Notes under the pieces: generated by a model | Database searches by the model: none | The model's input: the letters and a program-made list of their open reading frames with translations, nothing else | Told to the model about the DNA's origin: nothing | Position numbers and translations under genes: made by a program | In this document: one piece after another, positions 38,537 to 46,486 of the stretch | Layout: each line of letters opens with the position of its first letter | Position numbering within the stretch: position 1 is the stretch's first letter | NCBI GenBank assembly: GCA_938016265.1 | Contig: CALLWB010000057.1 | Span: 1-53,965 of the forward strand | DNA: 53,965 nt | Reading direction: 5' to 3' | From: an uncultured Saprospiraceae bacterium | Lineage (GTDB): Bacteria > Bacteroidota > Bacteroidia > Chitinophagales > Saprospiraceae

Positions 38537-38540
38537 ATTT

Positions 38541-39626
38541 TTAGTTGATTTTTGGGGTAATAGCACGTTTTCCAAATAGATAAAGAACAACAGTTGCAGC
38601 AACTATACTCGCAAATCCGTACAAAAGCATCGTGGAAAAATACATCGTCATCGGATACTGCATTTGCTCCATATAAATAACAAACAACGTAATACCAAGC
38701 ATCGAAGCCAGCATGGAAAGGGCAATAGGTGTCCATTTACGATTGCCTTTAGTCATCAATATCGCTAAGCCTAAACAAGCAGAGAGTAAACTGTAGTAAG
38801 ATATCGGTTCCAACCACCTTAGCTCTTCTGTGAACCAGATGGCTCCAAATAAAACTAGTACTTGGCAAAATATAGTTAAGAATAAAACGGAAAGTCGGGC
38901 AGTCGATATCAAAAGCAAGCAAAACGGGATTGTCATAAATCCAACCAAGCTAAACATATAGAAAAGTTGATAGGTAGAATCATAGGAAATCCAGGTGGAC
39001 TGGTTATTAAATTCTGGATTGTAATTTGGATAGTTAGCAATAAAATGTTGAGCGAACAAGATTTTTTGAAACTTCCTTTCCAATTTGTAATTGTAATGTT
39101 TTAGGTCAGGCGTTTGGACGTATGTGTTTATTTTGTACTTTGAAAAAATGGAAGTGGGGTAATACAAATCTTTCGATTTTGAGAAATCATAAGTCCCTGA
39201 ATTCATATCTACTTCAAGTTGATTTTCCTCTTCTAAGTGGGCTATCTGTATCTGAATAGCGGAGTTCAAATTAAGCACATTAAACCAAATAGAAATCGTT
39301 CCAAACAAATACAATAAGCCGGTAATCACATAGGTTTTAAAACTACCTGATCTCAATGGCACCTTATATTGCGAATAGCCCCACCAAATCAATCCAAAGG
39401 CTGCCAATGCACAAGAAACAAGCATTAGCATTTCAAGCAGGTCACTGTTAGGAACTTCCTTCATACTTACCGGATACAACAATCCCAAACCAACTACTCC
39501 AATAGTCCCCAATATCAACGAATAAAACACCACAAAATGGATCTTCGTTCTCCAAATCAAAGGATGATTTTTGAGCAGAAATTGGTCTGCACGTTTTAAA
39601 AATCGAGGGACAAATTTTTCAAGCAT
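38541..39626 (-). CDS. Tandem polytopic membrane protein, paralogue 2 of 5
   Basis: 361 aa. MLEKFVPRFLKRADQFLLKNHPLIWRTKIHFVVFYSLILG is almost identical to paralogue 3 over the N-terminus, as is the DNA. The central loop is different and charged (HLEEENQLEVDMNSG). Its ATG directly follows the stop of paralogue 1 (no spacer), so translation is probably coupled. Confidence 0.84.
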   Translation of the reverse strand: MLEKFVPRFLKRADQFLLKNHPLIWRTKIHFVVFYSLILGTIGVVGLGLLYPVSMKEVPNSDLLEMLMLVSCALAAFGLIWWGYSQYKVPLRSGSFKTYVITGLLYLFGTISIWFNVLNLNSAIQIQIAHLEEENQLEVDMNSGTYDFSKSKDLYYPTSIFSKYKINTYVQTPDLKHYNYKLERKFQKILFAQHFIANYPNYNPEFNNQSTWISYDSTYQLFYMFSLVGFMTIPFCLLLISTARLSVLFLTIFCQVLVLFGAIWFTEELRWLEPISYYSLLSACLGLAILMTKGNRKWTPIALSMLASMLGITLFVIYMEQMQYPMTMYFSTMLLYGFASIVAATVVLYLFGKRAITPKIN

Positions 39627-40712
39627 CTAAGCGGGTTTTAAAGTTAATCGATTTAGAAAAAAGAGAACGATGGATGCGCAGGCAGAGCTGGTTAATCCTA
39701 GCATCACCATTTTTGTGAAATGCATTTGAGCAGGGTAGTAATACCCGGAAGAAATATTAACAATAAACAATCCAATAGGTACTGTAGACGCAATCAGGGT
39801 ATATATATAAATTGACCGCCTCCTGTTTCTAAAAGTGAGCAACGCGGCTAGCATAAGAACTAAAAGTTGCCAAAAATAAAACGTGGGCAACTCGGTTCCG
39901 AACCATTCCATAGACATCAATGCGCCAATGAATAAAATTACCTGGAAAAAGATAGTCAACAACAAGTCCGAAAACTTGATTTTTGAAAGTAGCAATAAGG
40001 TCATCGGCAGCGCCATAAAGCCAAGCAATGCCATGTAGTAAAACTCAAGTATGGGGCCCATTCGTCTTGAATGGTAGCGATGGGGCCTTCCTACAAAATT
40101 AGGATACTGTTTGACTTGGATCTTTGCACATTGGATTACTGGAAAAATTTTCTTTAGTCTATTCCTTTTGACTATCCATTGTTCGATAGGCTTAAGAACT
40201 TCTATTTTTTTAGGGATGTTATACCTTGCATAAACCAAATCCATCCGATTAACTAAAGCCAATTCCCCACTAAAACCTGAAGTTATTTTTTCATCTCGTT
40301 CCAATTGTGCATCGTCCACCAAATTTGCGATTTTATATTTGACAGCGGTATTAAAATTCAATACATTAAACCATATAGAAACCGTCCCAGCAAAATAGAG
40401 CAAACCAGTAAGCAAATAGACACGAAATTTTCTCGATTGAAGTTTCATTTTATACTGAGAATATCCCCAGAAAATCATAGCAAAACCAGCTAACGTGCTA
40501 CTAGCAATCAATAATAAATCAAACGTGTCACCAGGAGGCAAATCCAAAACATCAATCGGATACAACAAGCCCAAACCAATCGCCCCAACATTCCCCAAAA
40601 CCAATGAATAAAATACCACAAAATGGATCTTCGTTCGCCAAATCAATGGATGGTTTTTGAGCAGAAATTGGTCTGCACGTTTTAAGAAATTGGGAATTAA
40701 TTTATCAAGCAT
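39627..40712 (-). CDS. Tandem polytopic membrane protein, paralogue 1 of 5
   Basis: 361 aa. The N-terminal amphipathic stretch (IPNFLKRADQFLLKNHPLIWRTK) precedes helix 1, as interface helices do in ABC-2-type permeases. Helices 2 and 3 (FDLLLIASSTLAGFAMIFWG; VYLLTGLLYFAGTVSIWF) are followed by a loop of about 100 basic residues (about 120-220), then five helices. No signal peptide. It lies 20 bp after the ABC ATPase gene. The permease role is an inference. Confidence 0.83.
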   Translation of the reverse strand: MLDKLIPNFLKRADQFLLKNHPLIWRTKIHFVVFYSLVLGNVGAIGLGLLYPIDVLDLPPGDTFDLLLIASSTLAGFAMIFWGYSQYKMKLQSRKFRVYLLTGLLYFAGTVSIWFNVLNFNTAVKYKIANLVDDAQLERDEKITSGFSGELALVNRMDLVYARYNIPKKIEVLKPIEQWIVKRNRLKKIFPVIQCAKIQVKQYPNFVGRPHRYHSRRMGPILEFYYMALLGFMALPMTLLLLSKIKFSDLLLTIFFQVILFIGALMSMEWFGTELPTFYFWQLLVLMLAALLTFRNRRRSIYIYTLIASTVPIGLFIVNISSGYYYPAQMHFTKMVMLGLTSSACASIVLFFLNRLTLKPA

Positions 40713-40732
40713 TATGCTATTTTACAAAAGGT

Positions 40733-41953
40733 TTAAACAAACAGCTTCTTAGTAGACTGACTGATATTTCTAAAATATTCGATCTCAATACCTGCCGCCA
40801 GAAATTTAGCCAACAGCTCATTGTAAGTAACGTGCAAAGGGGTAGAAATGATATATTCCTGACCCGTATTTTCTATATGATAATACTCCAACCCTGCTAG
40901 CCGTTTTTCAATTTCTTCCAGGGAAAGCATCGTCTTAAACTCAAAGGTGTTATCGTCGCGCTCCTTGCCTAGTTCATTCGTTTTGCCATAATACACCACT
41001 TCTCCATTTCGCATGAAAATAATGTTGTCGCTCACATTCTCGATCTCATGCAAATGCTGTGAACTAATCACAATGCTCAGCGGATACCGATAACTATTGG
41101 CCAGGTCCCGCAAATCATTCAAAATGACCAATTGTGCCTTGATGTCTAGATTGGCTAAGGGCTCGTCGATGACCAGAAATTTGGGTTTCCAGACCAGCGC
41201 CCGCGCCAAAGCAAACCGCAACTTATACCCACCCGACAGCTGACTCCAGCTCTTATTCTGATGCTCCTCCAGCCCCAGTCGATAAATGATATAATCCACC
41301 TCATCATCATTCTCCTGTCCCTTTATACCATGAATTGCCAATTCGTAATGCAGATTATCCCGCACGGAGCCAAACCACTTAGGAATGTCTTGCGAAATAA
41401 ACGCAATTTCCTGCTTGATCGCTCCCCAGTCAAACTCCTGATTTGGTAAATCCTGCTGGATATATGGATAGCGGATCTGCCCTTCATCCGAAGCCAGTTC
41501 GCCTACTAATATTCTAAATAAGGTGGTCTTTCCATTCCCATTCTCTCCTACAACGCCGGTTATTTCTCCTAGGCTAAACGAGACATCAATGTTTGCCAGA
41601 TTGAACCCGCTTTTTCTAAACGTTTTCGATATTCCTTCTGTTTGGCAGACGATTTTAGGTGTGGCGACTACACTTTGGTTTGGTGCTTCCTCCTCGATGT
41701 GTACAGGCAGTTCTGCTTCTGGCAGATCGCTGATGGATTGCACGAGGCCTTCCATTTCCTTCACCAATTGTTGTCGGTGTCTGGGGTCGGTGGCGCTGCT
41801 GTAGTTCAGTTTTAGCACCAGTGCTCTGTGCAATTGATGATTATCGCTGGCGTATTCCATCGCAAACTCCACAAAACCTGCCGTTGCGCTTGCCGGATCT
41901 GCTTGTAGTAGTCTGGTTACTTCGGCCGCTTGTATTCGCACATTATTCTCCAT
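40733..41953 (-). CDS. ABC transporter ATPase with extra N-terminal helical domain
   Basis: 406 aa with one nucleotide-binding domain. Walker A GENGNGKTT (136-144), signature LSGGY (239-243), Walker B FLVIDEP (259-265) and H-loop His300 are complete, so ATP hydrolysis is expected. The C-terminal 60 residues resemble those of ABC-2 exporter ATPases. Unusually, residues 1-85 are a separate helical domain, and an acidic/Pro linker (about 78-100) joins it to the NBD. That domain resembles the 89-aa protein encoded just upstream. Single NBD and the operon partners argue for a membrane exporter rather than ABC-F. Confidence 0.88.
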   Translation of the reverse strand: MENNVRIQAAEVTRLLQADPASATAGFVEFAMEYASDNHQLHRALVLKLNYSSATDPRHRQQLVKEMEGLVQSISDLPEAELPVHIEEEAPNQSVVATPKIVCQTEGISKTFRKSGFNLANIDVSFSLGEITGVVGENGNGKTTLFRILVGELASDEGQIRYPYIQQDLPNQEFDWGAIKQEIAFISQDIPKWFGSVRDNLHYELAIHGIKGQENDDEVDYIIYRLGLEEHQNKSWSQLSGGYKLRFALARALVWKPKFLVIDEPLANLDIKAQLVILNDLRDLANSYRYPLSIVISSQHLHEIENVSDNIIFMRNGEVVYYGKTNELGKERDDNTFEFKTMLSLEEIEKRLAGLEYYHIENTGQEYIISTPLHVTYNELLAKFLAAGIEIEYFRNISQSTKKLFV

Positions 41954-42009
41954 GTCTTTTTTTTAGTAGTAGGTATTCATACATTTAAAATATTCACTCA
42001 TTCTAGCAT

Positions 42010-42279
42010 TCAAGCATTATTCAAAGAGACATCATCAATCAACTCTAACAGCTGAAAAACAAGCGGATTTTTCTTCGTATTGTCCATAGTAGTTGCTCCA
42101 TCTTGGAACGCTCTGCTTAATTCGATGGCTCTGCGCATGGGCGTACGGTCGGCAGCGAAATCGCGAACAAAATCCATGGTTCGCTTGGCTGCTTTATTGA
42201 GATTGTTTGATGCGATGAGCAACTGTATTTCTTCCTTTCGTGTTTCGATATCCATTCTTGGTATGGTTACAATATTCAT
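42010..42279 (-). CDS. Small helical protein related to the ABC ATPase N-terminal domain
   Basis: 89 aa, fully helical-looking. ETRKEEIQLLIASNNLNKAAKRT and DFVRDFAADRTPMRRAIELS are amphipathic. By eye DFAADRTPMRRAIEL aligns with EYASDNHQLHRALVL of the ATPase N-terminus, with matching spacing to an upstream E-x-x-x-L-L block, so the two may share one fold. Its look recalls the effector-associated helical domains of bacterial conflict NTPases, but this is only resemblance. First gene of the seven-gene operon. Confidence 0.7.
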   Translation of the reverse strand: MNIVTIPRMDIETRKEEIQLLIASNNLNKAAKRTMDFVRDFAADRTPMRRAIELSRAFQDGATTMDNTKKNPLVFQLLELIDDVSLNNA

Positions 42280-42548
42280 AAAAATGAATCCTTTCTAGTA
42301 TAGATGCCTTTTCGGCAAAAAATGGTGTGTTCAATGACAGACTAAAAGTAAGGACCTATTTCCTTAAATTTTCTTAAATACAAGTTAATGTTATCTTAAG
42401 TATAATGCAATAGAGCAGCTATTAAGTAGGCGTACAACTTGGAAAGTAAAGAAATTTTCAAAGACTAGGTACTAAAAATTGATTTTACAATTCAACTAGG
42501 AAATCCAAGGAAAGTGATATATGTCATTTATATGGATTCGTGTCTTTA

Positions 42549-42573
42549 TTGAACATATTGTATATTTGTTCAA
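42549..42573 (+). promoter_or_regulatory. Inverted repeat overlapping the promoter of the S74 gene
   Basis: Perfect 7-bp arms TTGAACA and TGTTCAA with an 11-bp spacer overlap TATATTTG (42561-42568), an exact TAnnTTTG -7 box. The -33 position shows TTCG instead of TTTG. The start codon is 35 bp downstream of the repeat. A repressor site is the natural reading. Confidence 0.5.
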
Positions 42574-42607
42574 TGTGTATTAATTGATTACCAAAACCAC
42601 TTACCCC

Positions 42608-44467
42608 ATGAAAAACTTAATGTATGCGCTGATTTGCTGTTTGTTTGCTTCCAGTGCGCTATTTGCCCAACAAAATGTAGGGATTGGAACGACAACGCCA
42701 CATCCTAGCGCAGCCCTGCATGTCGATGCCCCAAACAAGGGATTGCTGATCCCTTCGGTCAATCTTACCTCAGCCGTTTTCCCTGCACCCGGGCCCGCAC
42801 AAGGTCTATTGGTTTTAAACAGTAACGCTACGTTTGCTGACGGAGCAGGGATTTACATCAACTCTGGAACCCCAGCAGCCCCAAATTGGGTTATCCTGAC
42901 CAACGCGTCTAGTACCACCGATGGGGACTGGACAATTGTAGGTAACAATCAATATTCAGCGGTATCAGGAAATGTAGGTATTGGCACAACCACTCCTCCT
43001 TTTAAACTCACCGTAAATTCTGACACCTCAGATGTGATCGTAGGTATTGGTAGAAATAATTTTAATTTATCAGAATCCGGCAGGTTGCGTTTTCAGGAAG
43101 ATCTTACTTACAATAATCTTTGTGGATTCGAATTCAATCATAATGGTGCGTTTGATTACCTCTATTTAGAAGCAGGGTGCCCTACAAGAGATACTCTTGT
43201 CCGATTTACCAGGTATAGTGGCATTCAGTTTCCCAGACGAGTAACTTTTGGCTCATTTACTGGTCCTACAGCGAGTGTTGATATTGATGGAACGTTACGA
43301 TATAGAAATAATCCAAGCCAGGATTTTGTACTCACTTCAGATACTAATGGGAATGCGACCTGGACAAACCCTGATTCCCTAAAAATTTCTACTGCTACCA
43401 ACGATGGAGACTGGACAATTTCGGGAACGGATCAATATTCCGCAGTAGCTGGTAATGTAGGCATCGGAACAACCACTCCAAGTTCAAAGCTTCATGTTCA
43501 ATCCTCAGCGGCAGGAGATGAAGTATTGTATGCGTACAATACCAACAGTTTAAATACTACAAATGGTGGTTCCTGGAGTGTTAAAGCAGAAGGAACGCTT
43601 GGGCCAACCCGTGCCTATCTCGGTGTACAAGGTTCTAATACGGATGAATTTGATAATGTACCCGGTTTTATTTTGGATTCCCCTTTTAATGGAGTAGAGG
43701 TAGGTGGTGTTTTTGTTTCTTCAGGAGGTTCTCCAACAGACAATTATGCGGTGTACACCCATACAAATGGATGGGGATTGGCTATGGACCATGCTGCAAA
43801 CGGTCTTGTGAAAATCGGAGGTCCGGGGACGGCCGGCTCTGCCATTGCAGACTCTTTAGAGATCATGCAAATTACAAGTAATGACTTTGGATACCAGACG
43901 CGTATCGCCTATGACGATAGAGGAACACTTGCCGGAGCAAGCGGGCATGATTTTAATAATTATAACGGTACAGATAATGCAACAGGACTCTTGATAGAAA
44001 GTATCAATGGAGAAGGAAGCGGATGGTATTCTGATGGAGATCTAGTTGTCTTATATAGCCCGGGAGATCAGGAACTAACGAACTTTGTAGATGAAGATGG
44101 AATGGTACGAAAGGCTTATGTTGATGGTGTGGGTGGTGCCTATATGGCAGTTTCTGATGTGCGAAAAAAAGAGAACATTGTCCCTCTCACCAACTCACTT
44201 GAAAAGCTCACTCAACTAAATGGGTATGCTTATGATATGAAATTGCACGAAGAGGAAGTAGCCAAGGTCGCATCGGGAGAGTACCAACCTAAGCGGAGAA
44301 TGGGGGTTATGGCACAAGAAGTGGAGACGTTATTTCCTTATGCTGTGGATACAGACAAGGATGGCAATAAATATATGAATTATGATGGTTTGATTCCTGT
44401 ATTAATTGAGGCAATTAAGGAGCAACAACTGCAAATTGAAGAACTGAAAAAGCAGATTGGTCAGTAG
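42608..44467 (+). CDS. Exported surface protein with C-terminal S74 intramolecular chaperone
   Basis: 619 aa. Signal MKNLMYALICCLFASSALFAQ, then a beta-rich body with three VGIGTTTP-type repeats and two copies of DGDWTI-x-G-x-x-QYSAV, typical of Bacteroidota surface proteins. The C-terminus has SDVRKKENIVPL (the Ser-Asp motif of peptidase S74), AYDMKLHEEE and MGVMAQEVETLFP, then a coiled coil (EAIKEQQLQIEELKKQIGQ) that would trimerise. The S74 domain likely cleaves itself off after helping the body fold. Not a prophage gene by context. ATG at 42608 gives the signal peptide. Confidence 0.88.
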   Translation: MKNLMYALICCLFASSALFAQQNVGIGTTTPHPSAALHVDAPNKGLLIPSVNLTSAVFPAPGPAQGLLVLNSNATFADGAGIYINSGTPAAPNWVILTNASSTTDGDWTIVGNNQYSAVSGNVGIGTTTPPFKLTVNSDTSDVIVGIGRNNFNLSESGRLRFQEDLTYNNLCGFEFNHNGAFDYLYLEAGCPTRDTLVRFTRYSGIQFPRRVTFGSFTGPTASVDIDGTLRYRNNPSQDFVLTSDTNGNATWTNPDSLKISTATNDGDWTISGTDQYSAVAGNVGIGTTTPSSKLHVQSSAAGDEVLYAYNTNSLNTTNGGSWSVKAEGTLGPTRAYLGVQGSNTDEFDNVPGFILDSPFNGVEVGGVFVSSGGSPTDNYAVYTHTNGWGLAMDHAANGLVKIGGPGTAGSAIADSLEIMQITSNDFGYQTRIAYDDRGTLAGASGHDFNNYNGTDNATGLLIESINGEGSGWYSDGDLVVLYSPGDQELTNFVDEDGMVRKAYVDGVGGAYMAVSDVRKKENIVPLTNSLEKLTQLNGYAYDMKLHEEEVAKVASGEYQPKRRMGVMAQEVETLFPYAVDTDKDGNKYMNYDGLIPVLIEAIKEQQLQIEELKKQIGQ

Positions 44468-44634
44468 AGCCTCCAGCTACTTTGCTGTTGTGGATTATTG
44501 CGGGTACCTGAAACGTTGACAAAATTACTTGACTACCATTAAGTTAAGTAGCTGATAAACGATTGATGCGATCAATTTATTTTGATTTTTTTAATTGAAA
44601 ATTTTATTATTTTTAATGAAGAAAAAAATCAACT

Positions 44635-45606
44635 ATGAAAATTTCCGATACTTATCATGTCTTATTTGCAATTGTTGTCACGTGTTTATGCTTTTCTTCC
44701 TGCAATAAACAAGCACTTGATGAAGAACTAATCATCGACAATCAAAAAGCAAACTACAACCAGGAACTGGTATACGACATACAAGCAACCAACGATTCAA
44801 GATCTAACATTCCGGTGGATGTTTATTTGATAATGGGACAATCTAATGGTGTTGGTGCGGGGACAGTTAGTTCCATCGATAATTATGACCAATCGTTGGC
44901 TTCTCCCTTTAGCAATGTTCTTTTCGCAGGCAGAACCTCACAGCAAAATTGGTCAACAAATCCCACCTTTTTGGGCTGGGGACCTCTCCGAGCAAGAGTC
45001 CCAAACACCAATGATGGATTTGGCTGCGAATTGTCCTTCGGAAGAAGACTATACAACCATACTCCAATCTACAGAAACAACCATCGAAAATTGGCCATTA
45101 TCAAATCAGCAGTGGGAAGCACCACGCTATTGCCTCGTCCCGGCAAACAAAGTTGGGATCAGGTACTTAGCACGCATTCCATTAACTACATAAATGGCAG
45201 AATCAATCATCTAAAAAACATTGGATATACCAACATTCAGATTAAAGGATTGATTTGGATCCAGGGAGAATCTGATGTAGTCAATCATCCACATTTGCTG
45301 AACCAGTATCCAACAAAAATGGTTCAACTGGTCAACAAAATTCACAACAGGATGCAAGGAACCCAAGATATGCAGGTGGTGATGGTCGGATTAAATCAAT
45401 CTGCTGGTGCGTGGAAATCTAATGCTACCAAACTCGCAAACCTCAAAAAATTCAACCGAAAATTATACGACCTGGCCAATTCAAAACCCAACTATCATTA
45501 TGTCTCCGCCAACAAACTTGAAATGATAAACAACACTAATGTACATTACAATGGAGACGGACAAATCTTACTTGGGTTCCGCGTCTCCCGTGAATTTATT
45601 GATTAG
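44635..45606 (+). CDS. SGNH/CE6-like (SASA domain) carbohydrate esterase lipoprotein
   Basis: 323 aa. Lipobox CFSSC (Cys23). IPVDVYLIMGQSNGVGAG holds the nucleophile Ser of the CE6/sialate O-acetylesterase family, and LIWIQGESDVV holds the conserved Gly-Glu-Ser-Asp block. Near the C-terminus VHYNGDGQILLG supplies the His. Deacetylation of a carbohydrate is the family-based expectation; substrate unknown. Stands alone on the plus strand. Confidence 0.85.
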   Translation: MKISDTYHVLFAIVVTCLCFSSCNKQALDEELIIDNQKANYNQELVYDIQATNDSRSNIPVDVYLIMGQSNGVGAGTVSSIDNYDQSLASPFSNVLFAGRTSQQNWSTNPTFLGWGPLRARVPNTNDGFGCELSFGRRLYNHTPIYRNNHRKLAIIKSAVGSTTLLPRPGKQSWDQVLSTHSINYINGRINHLKNIGYTNIQIKGLIWIQGESDVVNHPHLLNQYPTKMVQLVNKIHNRMQGTQDMQVVMVGLNQSAGAWKSNATKLANLKKFNRKLYDLANSKPNYHYVSANKLEMINNTNVHYNGDGQILLGFRVSREFID

Positions 45607-45816
45607 AGACAACCTTCACAACATTCTATTTATTTGACTTCTGCCAATTGAATTTGTTGATTAATGGGTAACAGTGGATTGGTGAAAATACTCGAGTCTG
45701 CATTCGTCCTTCTACCGTATGTCGGCCCAGCTTAAACTATAAGTTTTGTGCCAGCATAACGAGTCCCTTTCAGTACAAACCTTTTACTTACTGCCAATTA
45801 CCCAATACTATAAATA
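45607..45816. other. Gene-free stretch
   Basis: Nothing is recognised between the esterase stop and the minus-strand terminator. Confidence 0.6.
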
Positions 45817-45852
45817 AAAAAAAACCTGTTCGATGCCGAAATCGAACAGGTT
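45817..45852 (-). terminator. Minus-strand intrinsic terminator
   Basis: AACCTGTTCGAT and ATCGAACAGGTT make a perfect 12-bp stem with a 6-nt loop, and an A-run on the plus side gives the U-tract on the minus strand. It lies 150 bp after the decayed gene at 46005-46486, as if it once ended that gene. Confidence 0.85.
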
Positions 45853-46004
45853 TGGTAGTAGATAACCGATTAATATGATAAACCGTACTTTAAAAAGCTA
45901 TTGGTTCAAGTAGAATAAACTACGGGGCATCGATTGATTATCTACCGTAATTTGAACAAAGTAGTGACTTAAAAATTTACTATGTATCGGTGTCCAATTC
46001 TTAG

Positions 46005-46486
46005 TTATTCTCCTCTTGGTTGTGGTTGATTTACTAGCGTAATTAGCTCGGTCCCAGTTATATCATATGTTTTAAGTTGAACGTTTGCATCGCGTTTGAG
46101 CAAATAATAAAATTCAACTTTGTCTTTAGACGGATTTTTAAATCGAAAGTCAACTAAATCGAAAAATTTTTATTAAAAAAGTTCTTCGTTTGAAACTGAT
46201 AATCTCTGTCCCTTAGCAATCATCAGTATTTGGTCAGATAAATTATTTTCCATTTTTTTTTATCAACCCAACTTTTCAAGTTTAAAGTAAACTTATCCCC
46301 CTCTTGTATTTTCTTGGTCTGCAAATAATTAATACCTGCCTGTGCCTCAATTCTAGTGACTATCTTGTCTTTACCTTGACCCGTTACTACTAATAACAGT
46401 TTTCTAGCAAAAAAGTTGATCCAATCATTAGAACCTATCTTGCCAACATACTAGTCTCCAACATGGTAGTATGCATTAGCAAAGGA
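46005..46486 (-). pseudogene. Decayed gene with remnant of a T9SS-like sorting domain
   Basis: Directly after the amylase stop, in the same frame, codons read AYYHVGD, stop, then YVGKIGSNDWINFF and about 60 more coding-like residues to WKIIYLTKY, followed by two stops (TGA TGA) and then RDYQFQTKNFFNKNF. A frame change then gives KVEFYYLLKRDANVQLKTYD and ITGTELITLVN before the last stop. The tail resembles the start of a T9SS C-terminal domain. At least three in-frame stops and one frameshift show decay. Could also be a sequencing problem, but several lesions make this less likely. Confidence 0.62.

Noticed and set aside
35096-40712. The five repeats of similar DNA as a CRISPR or recent tandem duplication
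   Set aside because: They are whole genes with diverged central loops; identity is limited to conserved N-terminal segments, so they are older paralogues, not short repeats.
42608-44467. S74 tail-fibre domain as sign of a prophage
   Set aside because: The protein has a signal peptide and a Bacteroidota surface-protein body, and no integrase, capsid or terminase genes are nearby.
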